Assembly: GCA_023664605.1 (NCBI GenBank)
Contig: JAMPFF010000002.1
Location: 186,001 to 250,000 of the forward strand
From: Clostridium sp.
GTDB lineage: Bacteria; Bacillota; Clostridia; Lachnospirales; Lachnospiraceae
Direction of reading: 5' to 3'
DNA length: 64,000 nt
Shown here: piece after piece, positions 19,057 to 27,909 of the stretch
Layout of the letters: each line of letters begins with the position of its first letter
Position numbering within the stretch: position 1 is the stretch's first letter
The notes under the pieces: generated by a model
Seen by the model: only the letters and a program-made list of their open reading frames with translations
Told to the model about the DNA's origin: nothing
Database searches by the model: none
Made by a program: the position numbers and the translations under genes

Positions 19057-20067
19057 TTACTTGCCGTCCTGATTTTTCTGCGGCAGGATACAGTCTACAA
19101 AACGCTGCGCCAGCAGTTCTTTCCCGGCGTCGTTTAAATGAATATAGTCTGTCATATAATCCAGATAATTGTCTTCATTAACGGAACCATAGAAATTATC
19201 AATACAGGAAACGCCGCAATCGTTTGTCACATCCAGTTCTTTCTGAAAATAGTGGCTTATCGTGCCATGCCCCAAATCAATGCGGTCTCCGTTCTGGAAG
19301 TTGCCCTCTTCGTTGATGCTGTGACAGAATGTATGTGACATGACAACGATACGGATAAAAGGATAGGTTTCCTGAAACTCCGTAATTGCGCTGCGCAGTG
19401 CACCGGTATAAGCTACGATGGAATACGGGTCGTTGGGGTCGTCGCTTGGTATTTTATTAATATAATCAATCGCATCATATACGATACAGATAATATCCAC
19501 ATCATTCATATCCAGATTTTGCAGCATTTCCACGGTAGGAACAAAATCCGGGTCGTAGCTGCAATAGGCGGCAGATAAAATAGTCTCAAAGTCACGGGAA
19601 CAGATTCCTTTCGCCAAATAGGAAAGGCTTAACGCATCCATCCAGTAGCCGTCGTTGTATGATTTAAAGACAGCGCCTATTGTGGTGCCTGTAAAGGAGC
19701 CGTCATAAACGGTTGCGCCGGATTTGGCGGCAATCTGTTTTGCTATTCCGGTTTCGCCTTTGTCTAAGGAAAGAGGGTCGTTTCCAAGACAGAGGATAGT
19801 CGTGACGCCGTCGTCCTCGTGTCCTTCCAGCTTATCGGGAGCAAGCGGGATGATGCTGTCTAAAACCTCAATATCAAAATTGGCGGTCACTTCATTCGGG
19901 TCATCATCAGGCCGGACGCCCTTGTTCCATTTATAAAGTTTATAGGAGCAAATGATGACAATAATTGCAATCGCCGATATAAATATGACATGTAGATTGA
20001 TTTTGACCGGCTTTTTTGATTTGCCTTCATCAATAGAAGATGTGCTTTTTTCAGTATCCTGATTCAT
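19057..20067 (-). CDS. Membrane-anchored SGNH-like protein with altered nucleophile block
   Basis: A 336-residue protein with a short cytoplasmic tail, one membrane segment (about residues 26-45) and an SGNH-like outer domain. The C-terminal block YIHLNDAG keeps the Asp-His pair, but where GDS is expected the sequence reads LGNDPLS, so the usual serine nucleophile is not in place. Related Clostridia proteins use similar GN blocks, so the protein may be a binding protein or use another nucleophile. A GGAGGT ribosome site precedes the start. Confidence 0.65.
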   Translation of the reverse strand: MNQDTEKSTSSIDEGKSKKPVKINLHVIFISAIAIIVIICSYKLYKWNKGVRPDDDPNEVTANFDIEVLDSIIPLAPDKLEGHEDDGVTTILCLGNDPLSLDKGETGIAKQIAAKSGATVYDGSFTGTTIGAVFKSYNDGYWMDALSLSYLAKGICSRDFETILSAAYCSYDPDFVPTVEMLQNLDMNDVDIICIVYDAIDYINKIPSDDPNDPYSIVAYTGALRSAITEFQETYPFIRIVVMSHTFCHSINEEGNFQNGDRIDLGHGTISHYFQKELDVTNDCGVSCIDNFYGSVNEDNYLDYMTDYIHLNDAGKELLAQRFVDCILPQKNQDGK

Positions 20068-20177
20068 AGTTACCTCCGTTTGGACAGCTTAATAACTGTA
20101 TAGTTTGTCTTATATGCTATATTTTACTATGAACAGGAGCAAAAATCCATGTATTCACAAAATTTTAAGAATTTCGT

Positions 20178-20206
20178 AAGAAAAGGGCTGTTGCTGTAAC
20201 AGCCCC
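20178..20206 (-). terminator. Intrinsic terminator for the 20222 gene
   Basis: GGGCTGTT (20185-20192) and AACAGCCC (20198-20205) form an 8-bp hairpin with a 5-base loop; on the minus strand it is followed by a T-rich run (complement of 20178-20184). Confidence 0.75.
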
Positions 20207-20221
20207 TCCGAATCTGCCGCC

Positions 20222-20536
20222 CTAAACGAAATTGCTCACTTCGTTTTCACCTGCTAACGTGTATGTAATGATAGCGGTTTGAGGAAGCTGTGCGTGAAGC
20301 TCTTTGTACCATTTACTGTATTTATACATACGGTAAGTGGTGCTTAAGTTCTGCAACTGTGCATCATCCGCCAGCCGGGAGCTGAAAAGCTCTCTCTGCT
20401 CCCTGTTCATGGAAACATATTCCATGTAGGGCATTTTAAGCTCCGTAATGCTTTCATTACAGTTAGGGCAGGAACGCTTATGCCCATTCAGCATATGGAC
20501 ATGGCGGCAACGTTTACAATAGTGCATGTACATCAT
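20222..20536 (-). CDS. Small zinc-ribbon-like protein, unknown role
   Basis: A 104-residue protein with two CxxC pairs (CKRC at 7-10, CPNC at 23-26) that form a probable zinc ribbon, followed by an acidic-basic helical region with no known motif. Small proteins of this layout can bind nucleic acid or act as adaptors. It is transcribed alone, ends at its own terminator and lies opposite to the next gene. A GGGGAA site precedes the start. A minus-strand TTGCTT and TATAAG pair with 16-base spacing lies upstream, but is weak. Confidence 0.65.
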   Translation of the reverse strand: MMYMHYCKRCRHVHMLNGHKRSCPNCNESITELKMPYMEYVSMNREQRELFSSRLADDAQLQNLSTTYRMYKYSKWYKELHAQLPQTAIITYTLAGENEVSNFV

Positions 20537-20746
20537 GAAAAATTCCCCTTTTCTCAGTTGATAATGTTGAAATTGTAATGTTGCACTTATATTGTGTCAG
20601 TTCCGGAAAGCAAAGTCAAGCGAATTCAGGCAGAAATTGGCAAAAAAGCGGTGTTAAGTATCGCGTAATTTCTACGCGCTTGACGAATCGGAAAGGGATA
20701 GTTAATATTATTCATAAAGGATGCAGCTTAAAAAGGAGAACGTATT

Positions 20747-22288
20747 TTGGAAAAGAAAGTAAAAACTGCCGCATTGTTAAGCATAGCGCTTTTTGTCATA
20801 GTCATGCTGCCTGTGTTATATCTTTCTTTCGTCAATAGGGCAACGGGAGACGATTACGGATACAGCATATACACAAGGACGGCATGGATGGGAACGCATT
20901 CGCTGTTAGAAGTGGGAAAAGCGGCCTGCACATGTGTCAGGGAACGTTATTACAACTGGCAGGGAACGTGGTTTAGCATTTTTCTGTTTTCCTTACAGCC
21001 GGAAGTGTTTCATGACAGGGCTTATGTTATTGTGGCATTTTTGATATTGTTTTTATGGATTGGCAGTACCTTTTATCTGTTTCATCAGGTGTTGTGCAAA
21101 AATATCGGCATGGACAAATGGAGCTGCTGTCTGATTACGGTATGTTTTTTGCTTGTCAGTATAGAATTTATCCCCAGTACAAGGTCATCTATTTTCTGGT
21201 TTAACGGGTGCGCGCATTATATGGTTCCTTTCGCCATGTGCCAGATGCTGGCGGCATGGCTGTTAAAATACAGCGAAGAGTATAAGAAACGCTATCTTTG
21301 CGGAATTATCGTTTTTATGACGCTGCTTGGAGGCTCCAATTATCAGGCGGCATTGCTGGCCCTGATTGCGGCCTGTTACGTGTTGGCGGCGGTATTGTTC
21401 CTACAAAAAGATAAGCGTATTTTGGTATTGGCGGTTCCTGTTCTTCTGGAAACGGCCGGGCTGATTGTGAGCATGAAAGCGCCGGGCAATAATGTGCGGA
21501 TGGAGGAGGAAAACGCCGCGGGCGAGGTTCTTGGATTTTCTTTCGCCAAAATACTGGAAACTATCGGAAAGTCTTTTTGGTACGCCTTAAAGGACATTGC
21601 CGTTTATTGGAGGGAAAGACCGCTCATATTTGTCGGTTTGCTTTTTATTTTTGTGTGTCTGCTTTTCATTTTCTGCATGGAAAATCTTCATAACGAAAAC
21701 AGCGCTGTCCGGGTGGGTGGGGATTCTCAATTTTCTCATCCTGTATGGATTGTATTTTTGCTTTTTTGCCTGTATAGCGCGATGCAGGCTCCGGCAATTT
21801 ATGCGGGAGTGAGGGTCTCGGGCGGAGTGCCAAACACGAATTTTTCAGTATTTCTATTGACGGCGCTGGGGATTATGCTGGTGATAGCAGACAAAGCGGC
21901 AATGAAAATAAAAAGAGAGTGGGAAAAAACAGGCAAAAAGGCATTGCAGGCGATTGGGGCGGCCGGTATCCTGCTCTGTGCGGCAATCCTGTTTTGCCAT
22001 AAAGGAAATATCAAAGACAGTACATCCTATGTTTCATTTATCTATATTGTCAGTGGGCAGGCGGCGGACTATAAAGAACAAATGGATCTGCAGACAAGGC
22101 TTATGGAAGATGAAACGGTAACAGACGTTGTGCTGCCGGCAATTAATGATGTGCAGGGGCCGCTGATGCATATGCCGGTTACGGAGGATAAAAAGAACTT
22201 TACCAATGCCGTGACGGCGCAGTTTTACGGTAAAGACAGTGTGATTATGATAGACCGCCCGCTATGGATGGAACTATACGGTGAGTGA
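20747..22288 (+). CDS. Polytopic membrane protein, DUF6056-like (GT-C-like)
   Basis: A 513-residue protein with about ten to twelve hydrophobic segments. Its first loop has NRATGDDYGY and then YYNWQGTWFS, a pattern I associate with the DUF6056 family; the Asp-Asp pair sits where GT-C enzymes hold catalytic acid residues. Translation starts at TTG (20747) with AAGGAG eight bases upstream. It likely uses a polyprenyl-phosphate sugar on the outer face, but no direct evidence exists. It is the last gene of the decoration region before the + strand wall-polysaccharide locus. Confidence 0.62.
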   Translation: MEKKVKTAALLSIALFVIVMLPVLYLSFVNRATGDDYGYSIYTRTAWMGTHSLLEVGKAACTCVRERYYNWQGTWFSIFLFSLQPEVFHDRAYVIVAFLILFLWIGSTFYLFHQVLCKNIGMDKWSCCLITVCFLLVSIEFIPSTRSSIFWFNGCAHYMVPFAMCQMLAAWLLKYSEEYKKRYLCGIIVFMTLLGGSNYQAALLALIAACYVLAAVLFLQKDKRILVLAVPVLLETAGLIVSMKAPGNNVRMEEENAAGEVLGFSFAKILETIGKSFWYALKDIAVYWRERPLIFVGLLFIFVCLLFIFCMENLHNENSAVRVGGDSQFSHPVWIVFLLFCLYSAMQAPAIYAGVRVSGGVPNTNFSVFLLTALGIMLVIADKAAMKIKREWEKTGKKALQAIGAAGILLCAAILFCHKGNIKDSTSYVSFIYIVSGQAADYKEQMDLQTRLMEDETVTDVVLPAINDVQGPLMHMPVTEDKKNFTNAVTAQFYGKDSVIMIDRPLWMELYGE

Positions 22289-22343
22289 AGCCAAAGAGAA
22301 GATGGGAATAAATGGAATGATGAGAGTTTCAGGGCGGATAGCC

Positions 22344-22372
22344 TTGCTGATAAGACAAGATTATGGTATAAT
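22344..22372 (+). promoter_or_regulatory. Sigma-A-type promoter for the giant muramidase gene
   Basis: TTGCTG (22344-22349) and TATAAT (22367-22372) with a 17-base spacer, 40 bases before the start codon at 22413. It may drive the long + strand polysaccharide operon. Confidence 0.7.
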
Positions 22373-22412
22373 ATTACGCAAATGTTGAAAAGAGAAGGGT
22401 TTACATAAGGAT

Positions 22413-25400
22413 ATGAAAAAAGCAAAAAATAAAAAAACGGAAAAAATACAAAACGTCAGCGAGGATACGCTGGAATTTTTGAGTTTGGATGACGAGTTTA
22501 TCGAAGAGTACACACAAAAGGCCAAATCCGGTCACGGCCGGAGAAAAAAGCCTGTCCGTAAGCCTGCCAGGAATCTGAAAAAACGGGATGTTTATGAAGA
22601 GGACGAATGGGATGAGGATGATTATGAAACGGAAGAATTAGAAGATATAGAAGAAGTTGAAGATGAAGAGGACGAAGAAGACGACGAGGAATATTACGAA
22701 ATAGACGAGGAAGATGATGACGAAGAATATTATGAAATAGATGACGAAGACGAAGAAGATGACGAATATTATGAAATGGATGAAGACGAAGACGAGGACG
22801 ATGAAGACGAAGATGATGAGGATGGATTTTTCGCCCGTATCGGTTCTTTTATTGCCAATATGAGTTCCTTGGACCATGTGGTCGTGCTGTTTGGCTGTTT
22901 TATCCTGATGGGGGCGGTTGCAACCGGACTGATATATGCGGGAGCCAAAATGTCGTCAAAGCAGGTGGAGGCCTTTGCGGAAATCGGTTCGGAAATGGAA
23001 GGGATTGGCATTATAGGAGAGAGCGGCTTATTGGCTGTTTCCAATGCGGAATCCGCCAGATTGTCACAGATGATGAATACGCCGGAGGCGATTGAGGCGC
23101 AGGAAGCGGCAAATGCATCCATAGAGGTGATAATGAATATCAACTCTATCCAGTCGGATATCAAAATAAAATTCGTCGATAAAAGAACGAATAAACTGAT
23201 ACGCGGTATTCCATTTGAGGTGGAAGTGACTGGTGATAATGGAAAGACTTACAGTTTAAAAGATGATGATAAAGATGGTATCATTTATCAGACGGGAGTT
23301 AATGCAGGCACTTATACGATTAAGGCGGCAGCTTTAACGGGCGAGGAATACGAAAAGTATGTGATGCCGTCTCCGGGAACGATTAAAGTTACCGATACGA
23401 TTGCCTATAAAAAAGTAGACGTAGCGGATGAGATTAAGACCGAGGCGGAAGTCAATGTAGCGATAGAAGATACGGCAAAACAGGATACGGTGGTTGAGTC
23501 AACATTGACGGATACGGTAGAATGGGTGGAATCCACGAGAACGGAAATAGATTCTGACAGCAATTACGAAAAAATTGAGAAATCACAGATTCCGGATCCG
23601 GCAACGATTGGCAGGAGCGCTTCGTTTGTGAAGCTGGCGGCAGTCAATTTAGCCAGCATAAACCCTCTGACAACAGACGAAAACGGTGGTAGTACAGGTA
23701 CAGGACCCACAGACCCCGGAACTACTGCAGACCCGGATAATACAGGCGGAGATGGCAGCAATACCGGCGAGGGCGGCGGTAATACGGAAACGCCTCCAGC
23801 GACGCTGACCGACCAGGATAAGTTGGATAAACTGTCGCTTTCCATAAGCAGTTCTTCCATAATACTGGAAAAAGGCAAAAGCGAGAGCCTTTCCGTTTCC
23901 ATATCCGGAGAGTATGCAGGTTCGGCCGAGGTAGCTTCATGGACAAGTTCTGACAGCAGTATAGCGGCGGTAAGCGGAAACGGCAATTTGGCAAGCGTTA
24001 CGGCGCAGGCAGCAGGCAGCGCTGCGATTACGGCAACCGTTAGGCTGGGAGAGGCTAAAAAAGAGTTATCATGCAGCGTTACGGTTAAAGAAAACGAACC
24101 GGAGAAACCACAGGTAACGGACAGGGATAAATTAAATGCGCTGAATCCTGTTTTAAATAAAAATCCGCTTAATTTGAACAAGGGCGCAAGTGAGAAGCTT
24201 TCTGTTACTTTATCCGGAGAGTATAAGGATTTAGCCGTTATATCATGGAAAAGCGATAAGGAAGATATAGCAAAGGTAGACGGAAGCGGTAATGTTACGG
24301 CAATAAGTGGAGGAACGGCCACGGTTACGGCAACCATTTCCATAAGAAATGAGTCTACGACGATACCATGTACCGTAAATGTCACACTGACCAATAAAGA
24401 TAAAAACGAAGAGACGCTTAAGAACATGAACCCGGCGTTGAATACCAAGACGCTCACAGTCTCTAAAGGCGGAACAGCTTCGCTGACCATTTCGAGAACA
24501 GGAACGGACTCTTACAAGGTAGAGTGGAGCAGTGATGATAAATCTATCGCAAGCGTTGATGGAAATGGCCTTGTAAAAGGTGAAAAGAATGGCGATACCA
24601 AAATCAAAGCCAAGATAATAGTAGGAGAAGGCACGGACGCGGCCTCCATGGAGCTGGTCTGTGACGTTAAGGTAACGGACGTTAAATATACCGCCTTAAA
24701 GATAGAGGGCGTTTCCGCATTACAGGTAGGAAAGACCGGAACCATCAAAGGAACGACGACACCGGAGGGCGGTACGGTTGCATGGACAAGCGATAATGAA
24801 AAAGTAGTAAAAATAGACAGTAACGGCACTATGACAGGCGTGGCGGTAGGAACGGCCACCATCACCGGAACGTGCGGGGACGCCAAAAACACTTGGAAAG
24901 TTACGGTTACGAAAGATGTTTCAGGCGATACCACGACAAAGTTAAAAACGAAAGACGGCAAGCAGATTTATGTCAAAAATTCGGAAGGGAAATATGTAGA
25001 GGCAACCTATGCGGATTATTATAAAGACAAGACATTGTATCTGCGCAGAGCGGAGGCCTCCTATTCCTATACCGGATGGCAGACGATTGACGGAAGCACG
25101 TATTTTTTCGATAAACACGGCAATTATGTGACGGGAGACCAGGTCATTCAGGGTGCGAAGTATTCGTTCGGCAGCGACGGAAGGCTTTCTTCCGGTTCCG
25201 GTGTGCTTGGCATTGACGTATCCAAGTGGAACGGCTCGATTGACTGGAATGCGGTGAAAAATTCGGGTATTTCCTATGTCATTATCAGATGCGGTTATCG
25301 CGGTTCTTCCACGGGCGCATTGATTGAAGACCCCAAGTTTAAGAGCAATATCCAGGGAGCGAAAAATGCAGGATTAAAAGTCGGCGTTTATTTCTTTAGC

Positions 25401-25796
25401 CAGGCGGTCAATGAGGTGGAGGCGGTAGAGGAAGCTTCCATGGCGATTAACTTAGTGAGCGGGTATGGATTGAATTATCCGATTTTCTTGGATGTGGAAT
25501 CCAGCGGAGGACGCGGGGATCAAATAGATGCCGGCACGAGAACGGCGGTTTGTAAGGCATTTTGCAATACAATCCAAAATTCCGGATATTCGGCAGGCGT
25601 TTATGCGAATAAAACATGGTTTACCTCTTATATCAACACGGCGAGTCTGACGGGATATAAGATTTGGCTTGCCCAGTATGCGGCCTCTCCGTCTTATACG
25701 GCGACCCGCTATGATATGTGGCAGTATTCCTCCAAGGGAAAAGTTACCGGTATCAACGGTAATGTCGATATGAATATCAGTTACTTAAACTATTAA
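22413..25796 (+). CDS. Giant membrane-anchored GH25 muramidase with acidic tail and Ig-like repeats
   Basis: A 1127-residue type II membrane protein. Order: basic cytoplasmic start (1-58), an extremely acidic Asp/Glu/Tyr stretch (about 60-138), one membrane segment (about 154-177), a SpaA-like beta domain (about 249-327), a Gly/Thr linker (about 426-463), four Ig-like Big_2-type repeats (about 473-836), one glucan/choline-binding-type repeat (WQTIDGSTYFF, about 885-930), and a C-terminal GH25 lysozyme domain (930-1127). The GH25 motifs are [17 protein letters not shown] and FLDVES. It should cut peptidoglycan glycan strands at the membrane-wall space, perhaps to open space for polymer attachment or export. 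A smaller relative is at 27899. No secretion signal is cleaved; the charged tail stays inside. Confidence 0.88.
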   Translation: MKKAKNKKTEKIQNVSEDTLEFLSLDDEFIEEYTQKAKSGHGRRKKPVRKPARNLKKRDVYEEDEWDEDDYETEELEDIEEVEDEEDEEDDEEYYEIDEEDDDEEYYEIDDEDEEDDEYYEMDEDEDEDDEDEDDEDGFFARIGSFIANMSSLDHVVVLFGCFILMGAVATGLIYAGAKMSSKQVEAFAEIGSEMEGIGIIGESGLLAVSNAESARLSQMMNTPEAIEAQEAANASIEVIMNINSIQSDIKIKFVDKRTNKLIRGIPFEVEVTGDNGKTYSLKDDDKDGIIYQTGVNAGTYTIKAAALTGEEYEKYVMPSPGTIKVTDTIAYKKVDVADEIKTEAEVNVAIEDTAKQDTVVESTLTDTVEWVESTRTEIDSDSNYEKIEKSQIPDPATIGRSASFVKLAAVNLASINPLTTDENGGSTGTGPTDPGTTADPDNTGGDGSNTGEGGGNTETPPATLTDQDKLDKLSLSISSSSIILEKGKSESLSVSISGEYAGSAEVASWTSSDSSIAAVSGNGNLASVTAQAAGSAAITATVRLGEAKKELSCSVTVKENEPEKPQVTDRDKLNALNPVLNKNPLNLNKGASEKLSVTLSGEYKDLAVISWKSDKEDIAKVDGSGNVTAISGGTATVTATISIRNESTTIPCTVNVTLTNKDKNEETLKNMNPALNTKTLTVSKGGTASLTISRTGTDSYKVEWSSDDKSIASVDGNGLVKGEKNGDTKIKAKIIVGEGTDAASMELVCDVKVTDVKYTALKIEGVSALQVGKTGTIKGTTTPEGGTVAWTSDNEKVVKIDSNGTMTGVAVGTATITGTCGDAKNTWKVTVTKDVSGDTTTKLKTKDGKQIYVKNSEGKYVEATYADYYKDKTLYLRRAEASYSYTGWQTIDGSTYFFDKHGNYVTGDQVIQGAKYSFGSDGRLSSGSGVLGIDVSKWNGSIDWNAVKNSGISYVIIRCGYRGSSTGALIEDPKFKSNIQGAKNAGLKVGVYFFSQAVNEVEAVEEASMAINLVSGYGLNYPIFLDVESSGGRGDQIDAGTRTAVCKAFCNTIQNSGYSAGVYANKTWFTSYINTASLTGYKIWLAQYAASPSYTATRYDMWQYSSKGKVTGINGNVDMNISYLNY

Positions 25797-25841
25797 TTGC
25801 CGGTAAAAGAAGCTGACTTAGGAAAGGAGCATGGCATAAAG

Positions 25842-26921
25842 ATGAGAACGTATCTTGTAACAGGAGGCGCCGGATTTATCGGTTCCAATTATATTCATTA
25901 TATGTTTAAAAAGTATGGGAAAGAAATCCGGATTATCAACGTGGACGCCCTGACTTATGCGGGTAATCTGGAAAATTTAAAGGATATTGAAAATCTGGAG
26001 AATTATACTTTTATAAAGGCGGATATTTGCGATAAGGAAGCCATCAGCAAGATTTTTGCAGAGAATGATATTGACAGGGTCGTGCATTTTGCGGCGGAAA
26101 GCCATGTGGACAGAAGCATCAGAACCCCGGAAATATTCGTGCAGACAAATGTGCTTGGCACGGCGGTTATGTTAAATTGCGCCAAGGCGGCATGGGAGCT
26201 GCCGGACGGTTCCTACAAGGCGGATAAGAAGTTTTTACATGTTTCAACGGATGAGGTGTACGGTTCTTTAGAGGAAGACGGCGGATACTTTTATGAGACG
26301 ACGCCCTACGCGCCGCACAGCCCTTATTCGGCGAGTAAGGCAGGTTCCGATATGCTGGTAAAAGCCTATATGGACACCTATCATTTTCCGGCGAATATTA
26401 CGAACTGTTCCAATAATTACGGACCATATCAGTTCCCGGAAAAATTGATTCCGCTTATCATTAATAATGCGCTGCAGGGAAAGAAACTTCCCGTATACGG
26501 CGACGGTAAGAACGTCCGCGACTGGCTGTATGTGGAAGACCATGCCAAGGCAATCGATATGGTGCAGGAAAAAGGAAGATTGTTTGAAACCTACAACGTA
26601 GGCGGACATAATGAAAAGCAGAATATTGAAATCATCCATATTATTCTGGAGACATTGCAGGAGATGCTTCCCGAGGACGACCCGAGAAAGTCGCTTGTCA
26701 GTGAAGATTTGATTACTTATGTAGAAGACAGAAAAGGGCATGACAGAAGATATGCGATTGCGCCGGATAAAATCAAAAGTGAAATCGGGTGGGAGCCTGA
26801 AACGATGTTTAAAGAGGGAATCCGCCGTACCATAGAATGGTTTTTCGAGCATGAGGACTGGATGAAAAACGTGACGAGCGGCGATTATCAGAAATATTAT
26901 GCGGAATATTACCAACAGTAA
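25842..26921 (+). CDS. rfbB: dTDP-glucose 4,6-dehydratase
   Basis: A 359-residue short-chain dehydrogenase-type enzyme. It has the NAD-binding TGGAGFIGSNY near residue 7, HFAAESHVDRS, STDEVYG, and the catalytic YSASKAGSD (Tyr-x-x-x-Lys). It turns dTDP-glucose into dTDP-4-keto-6-deoxyglucose. I chose the ATG at 25842, with an AAAGGAG site 12 bases upstream, since an upstream TTG frame adds 15 unrelated residues. It precedes rfbA but is split from rfbC by a muramidase gene. Confidence 0.96.
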   Translation: MRTYLVTGGAGFIGSNYIHYMFKKYGKEIRIINVDALTYAGNLENLKDIENLENYTFIKADICDKEAISKIFAENDIDRVVHFAAESHVDRSIRTPEIFVQTNVLGTAVMLNCAKAAWELPDGSYKADKKFLHVSTDEVYGSLEEDGGYFYETTPYAPHSPYSASKAGSDMLVKAYMDTYHFPANITNCSNNYGPYQFPEKLIPLIINNALQGKKLPVYGDGKNVRDWLYVEDHAKAIDMVQEKGRLFETYNVGGHNEKQNIEIIHIILETLQEMLPEDDPRKSLVSEDLITYVEDRKGHDRRYAIAPDKIKSEIGWEPETMFKEGIRRTIEWFFEHEDWMKNVTSGDYQKYYAEYYQQ

Positions 26922-26965
26922 ATAACTGGGATAATTAGTGTGAAAAATAAATTATTTCACAGACA

Positions 26966-27042
26966 AATGCATTTATCTTGCGAGTTTGTGCCTTACGGCA
27001 GCAAACATCGCAGGTTGAGAGAAAGGTATGGTTATTAATATG
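26966..27042 (+). promoter_or_regulatory. Structured leader before rfbA (repeat copy 1)
   Basis: A long-stem hairpin: CTTGCGA (26978-26984) with TCGCAGG (27008-27014), GTTTG (26985-26989) with CAAAC (27002-27006), TGCC with GGCA, followed by GGTTGAGAGAAAGGTATGGTT. A near copy precedes glmS at 47128. The tail ends on the rfbA start. Confidence 0.6.
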
Positions 27043-27909
27043 AAAGGAATTATACTGGCGGGAGGGTCGGGAACCCGATTGTATCCGCTTACAAAAGCAA
27101 TTTCCAAGCAGATTATGCCGGTTTATGACAAACCGATGATTTACTATCCGCTTTCTATTTTGATGTTAGCCGGTATCCGGGAGATTCTGATTATTTCCAC
27201 ACCGAGGGATTTACCGACCTTTAAAGAACTGTTTGGAGACGGAGGGCAGCTTGGACTGCGGATGGAATATGCCGTGCAGGAAACGCCGAGAGGGCTTGCA
27301 GATGCTTTTATCATCGGCGCGGACTTTATTGGAAGCGACAGCGTGGCGCTTGTGCTGGGCGATAATATTTTCTATGGACAGAGCTTTTCCAAGGTATTAA
27401 AGGAAGTGGCCTCAAGGGATAAGGGAGCGACGATTTTCGGTTATTACGTCAGAGACCCCAGAGAATACGGCGTGGTAGAGTTTGATGAAAACGGGATGGC
27501 ATTGTCCATCGAGGAAAAACCGGAACATCCGAAGAGCAACTATGCAGTGCCGGGATTGTATTTTTATGATAACGACGTTGTGGAGATTGCGGCAAACGTC
27601 AAACCGTCGTCGCGGGGAGAAATAGAGATTACAAGTATCAATAATGAATATCTGCAAAGGGGAAGCCTTAGAGTGGAGAGACTGGGCAGAGGCTTTGCAT
27701 GGCTCGATACGGGAAACCATGATTCTTTGCTGGATGCTGCGGATTTTGTGGCGGCGTTTCAGAAACGGCAGGGATTATATATCTCCTGTATTGAAGAGAT
27801 TGCCTATAAACGTGGATTTATCGATAAGGAGCAGCTTTTGAAACTGGCAGAGCCGCTTCTTAAGACAAATTACGGAAAATATTTGGTAGAGGTTGCGAAT
27901 GGACTCTAA
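27040..27909 (+). CDS. rfbA: Glucose-1-phosphate thymidylyltransferase
   Basis: A 289-residue nucleotidyltransferase. It opens with [18 protein letters not shown] and [18 protein letters not shown], diagnostic of RmlA, and carries LGDNIFYG and [10 protein letters not shown]. It makes dTDP-glucose from dTTP and glucose 1-phosphate, with substrate from the phosphoglucomutase at 39058. I start at 27040; an in-frame ATG at 27028 (MVIN) is only two bases from the AAAGG site. The gene end overlaps the start of the next muramidase gene. Confidence 0.96.
   Translation: MKGIILAGGSGTRLYPLTKAISKQIMPVYDKPMIYYPLSILMLAGIREILIISTPRDLPTFKELFGDGGQLGLRMEYAVQETPRGLADAFIIGADFIGSDSVALVLGDNIFYGQSFSKVLKEVASRDKGATIFGYYVRDPREYGVVEFDENGMALSIEEKPEHPKSNYAVPGLYFYDNDVVEIAANVKPSSRGEIEITSINNEYLQRGSLRVERLGRGFAWLDTGNHDSLLDAADFVAAFQKRQGLYISCIEEIAYKRGFIDKEQLLKLAEPLLKTNYGKYLVEVANGL

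Noticed and set aside
22640-22826. Short tandem GA-rich repeat that could look like a CRISPR or microsatellite
   Set aside because: It is in frame and encodes the acidic repeat of the giant muramidase; units are degenerate at codon level and there are no spacers.
23564-24961. Long minus-strand open frames inside the muramidase gene
   Set aside because: They are antisense shadows of Ser/Thr/Gly-rich Ig-like repeats, lack ribosome sites and have low-complexity Leu/Ser/Val-rich translations.
25797-25841. N-terminal extension of RfbB from a TTG start
   Set aside because: The added 15 residues are not part of the dehydratase fold and a good AAAGGAG site serves the ATG at 25842.
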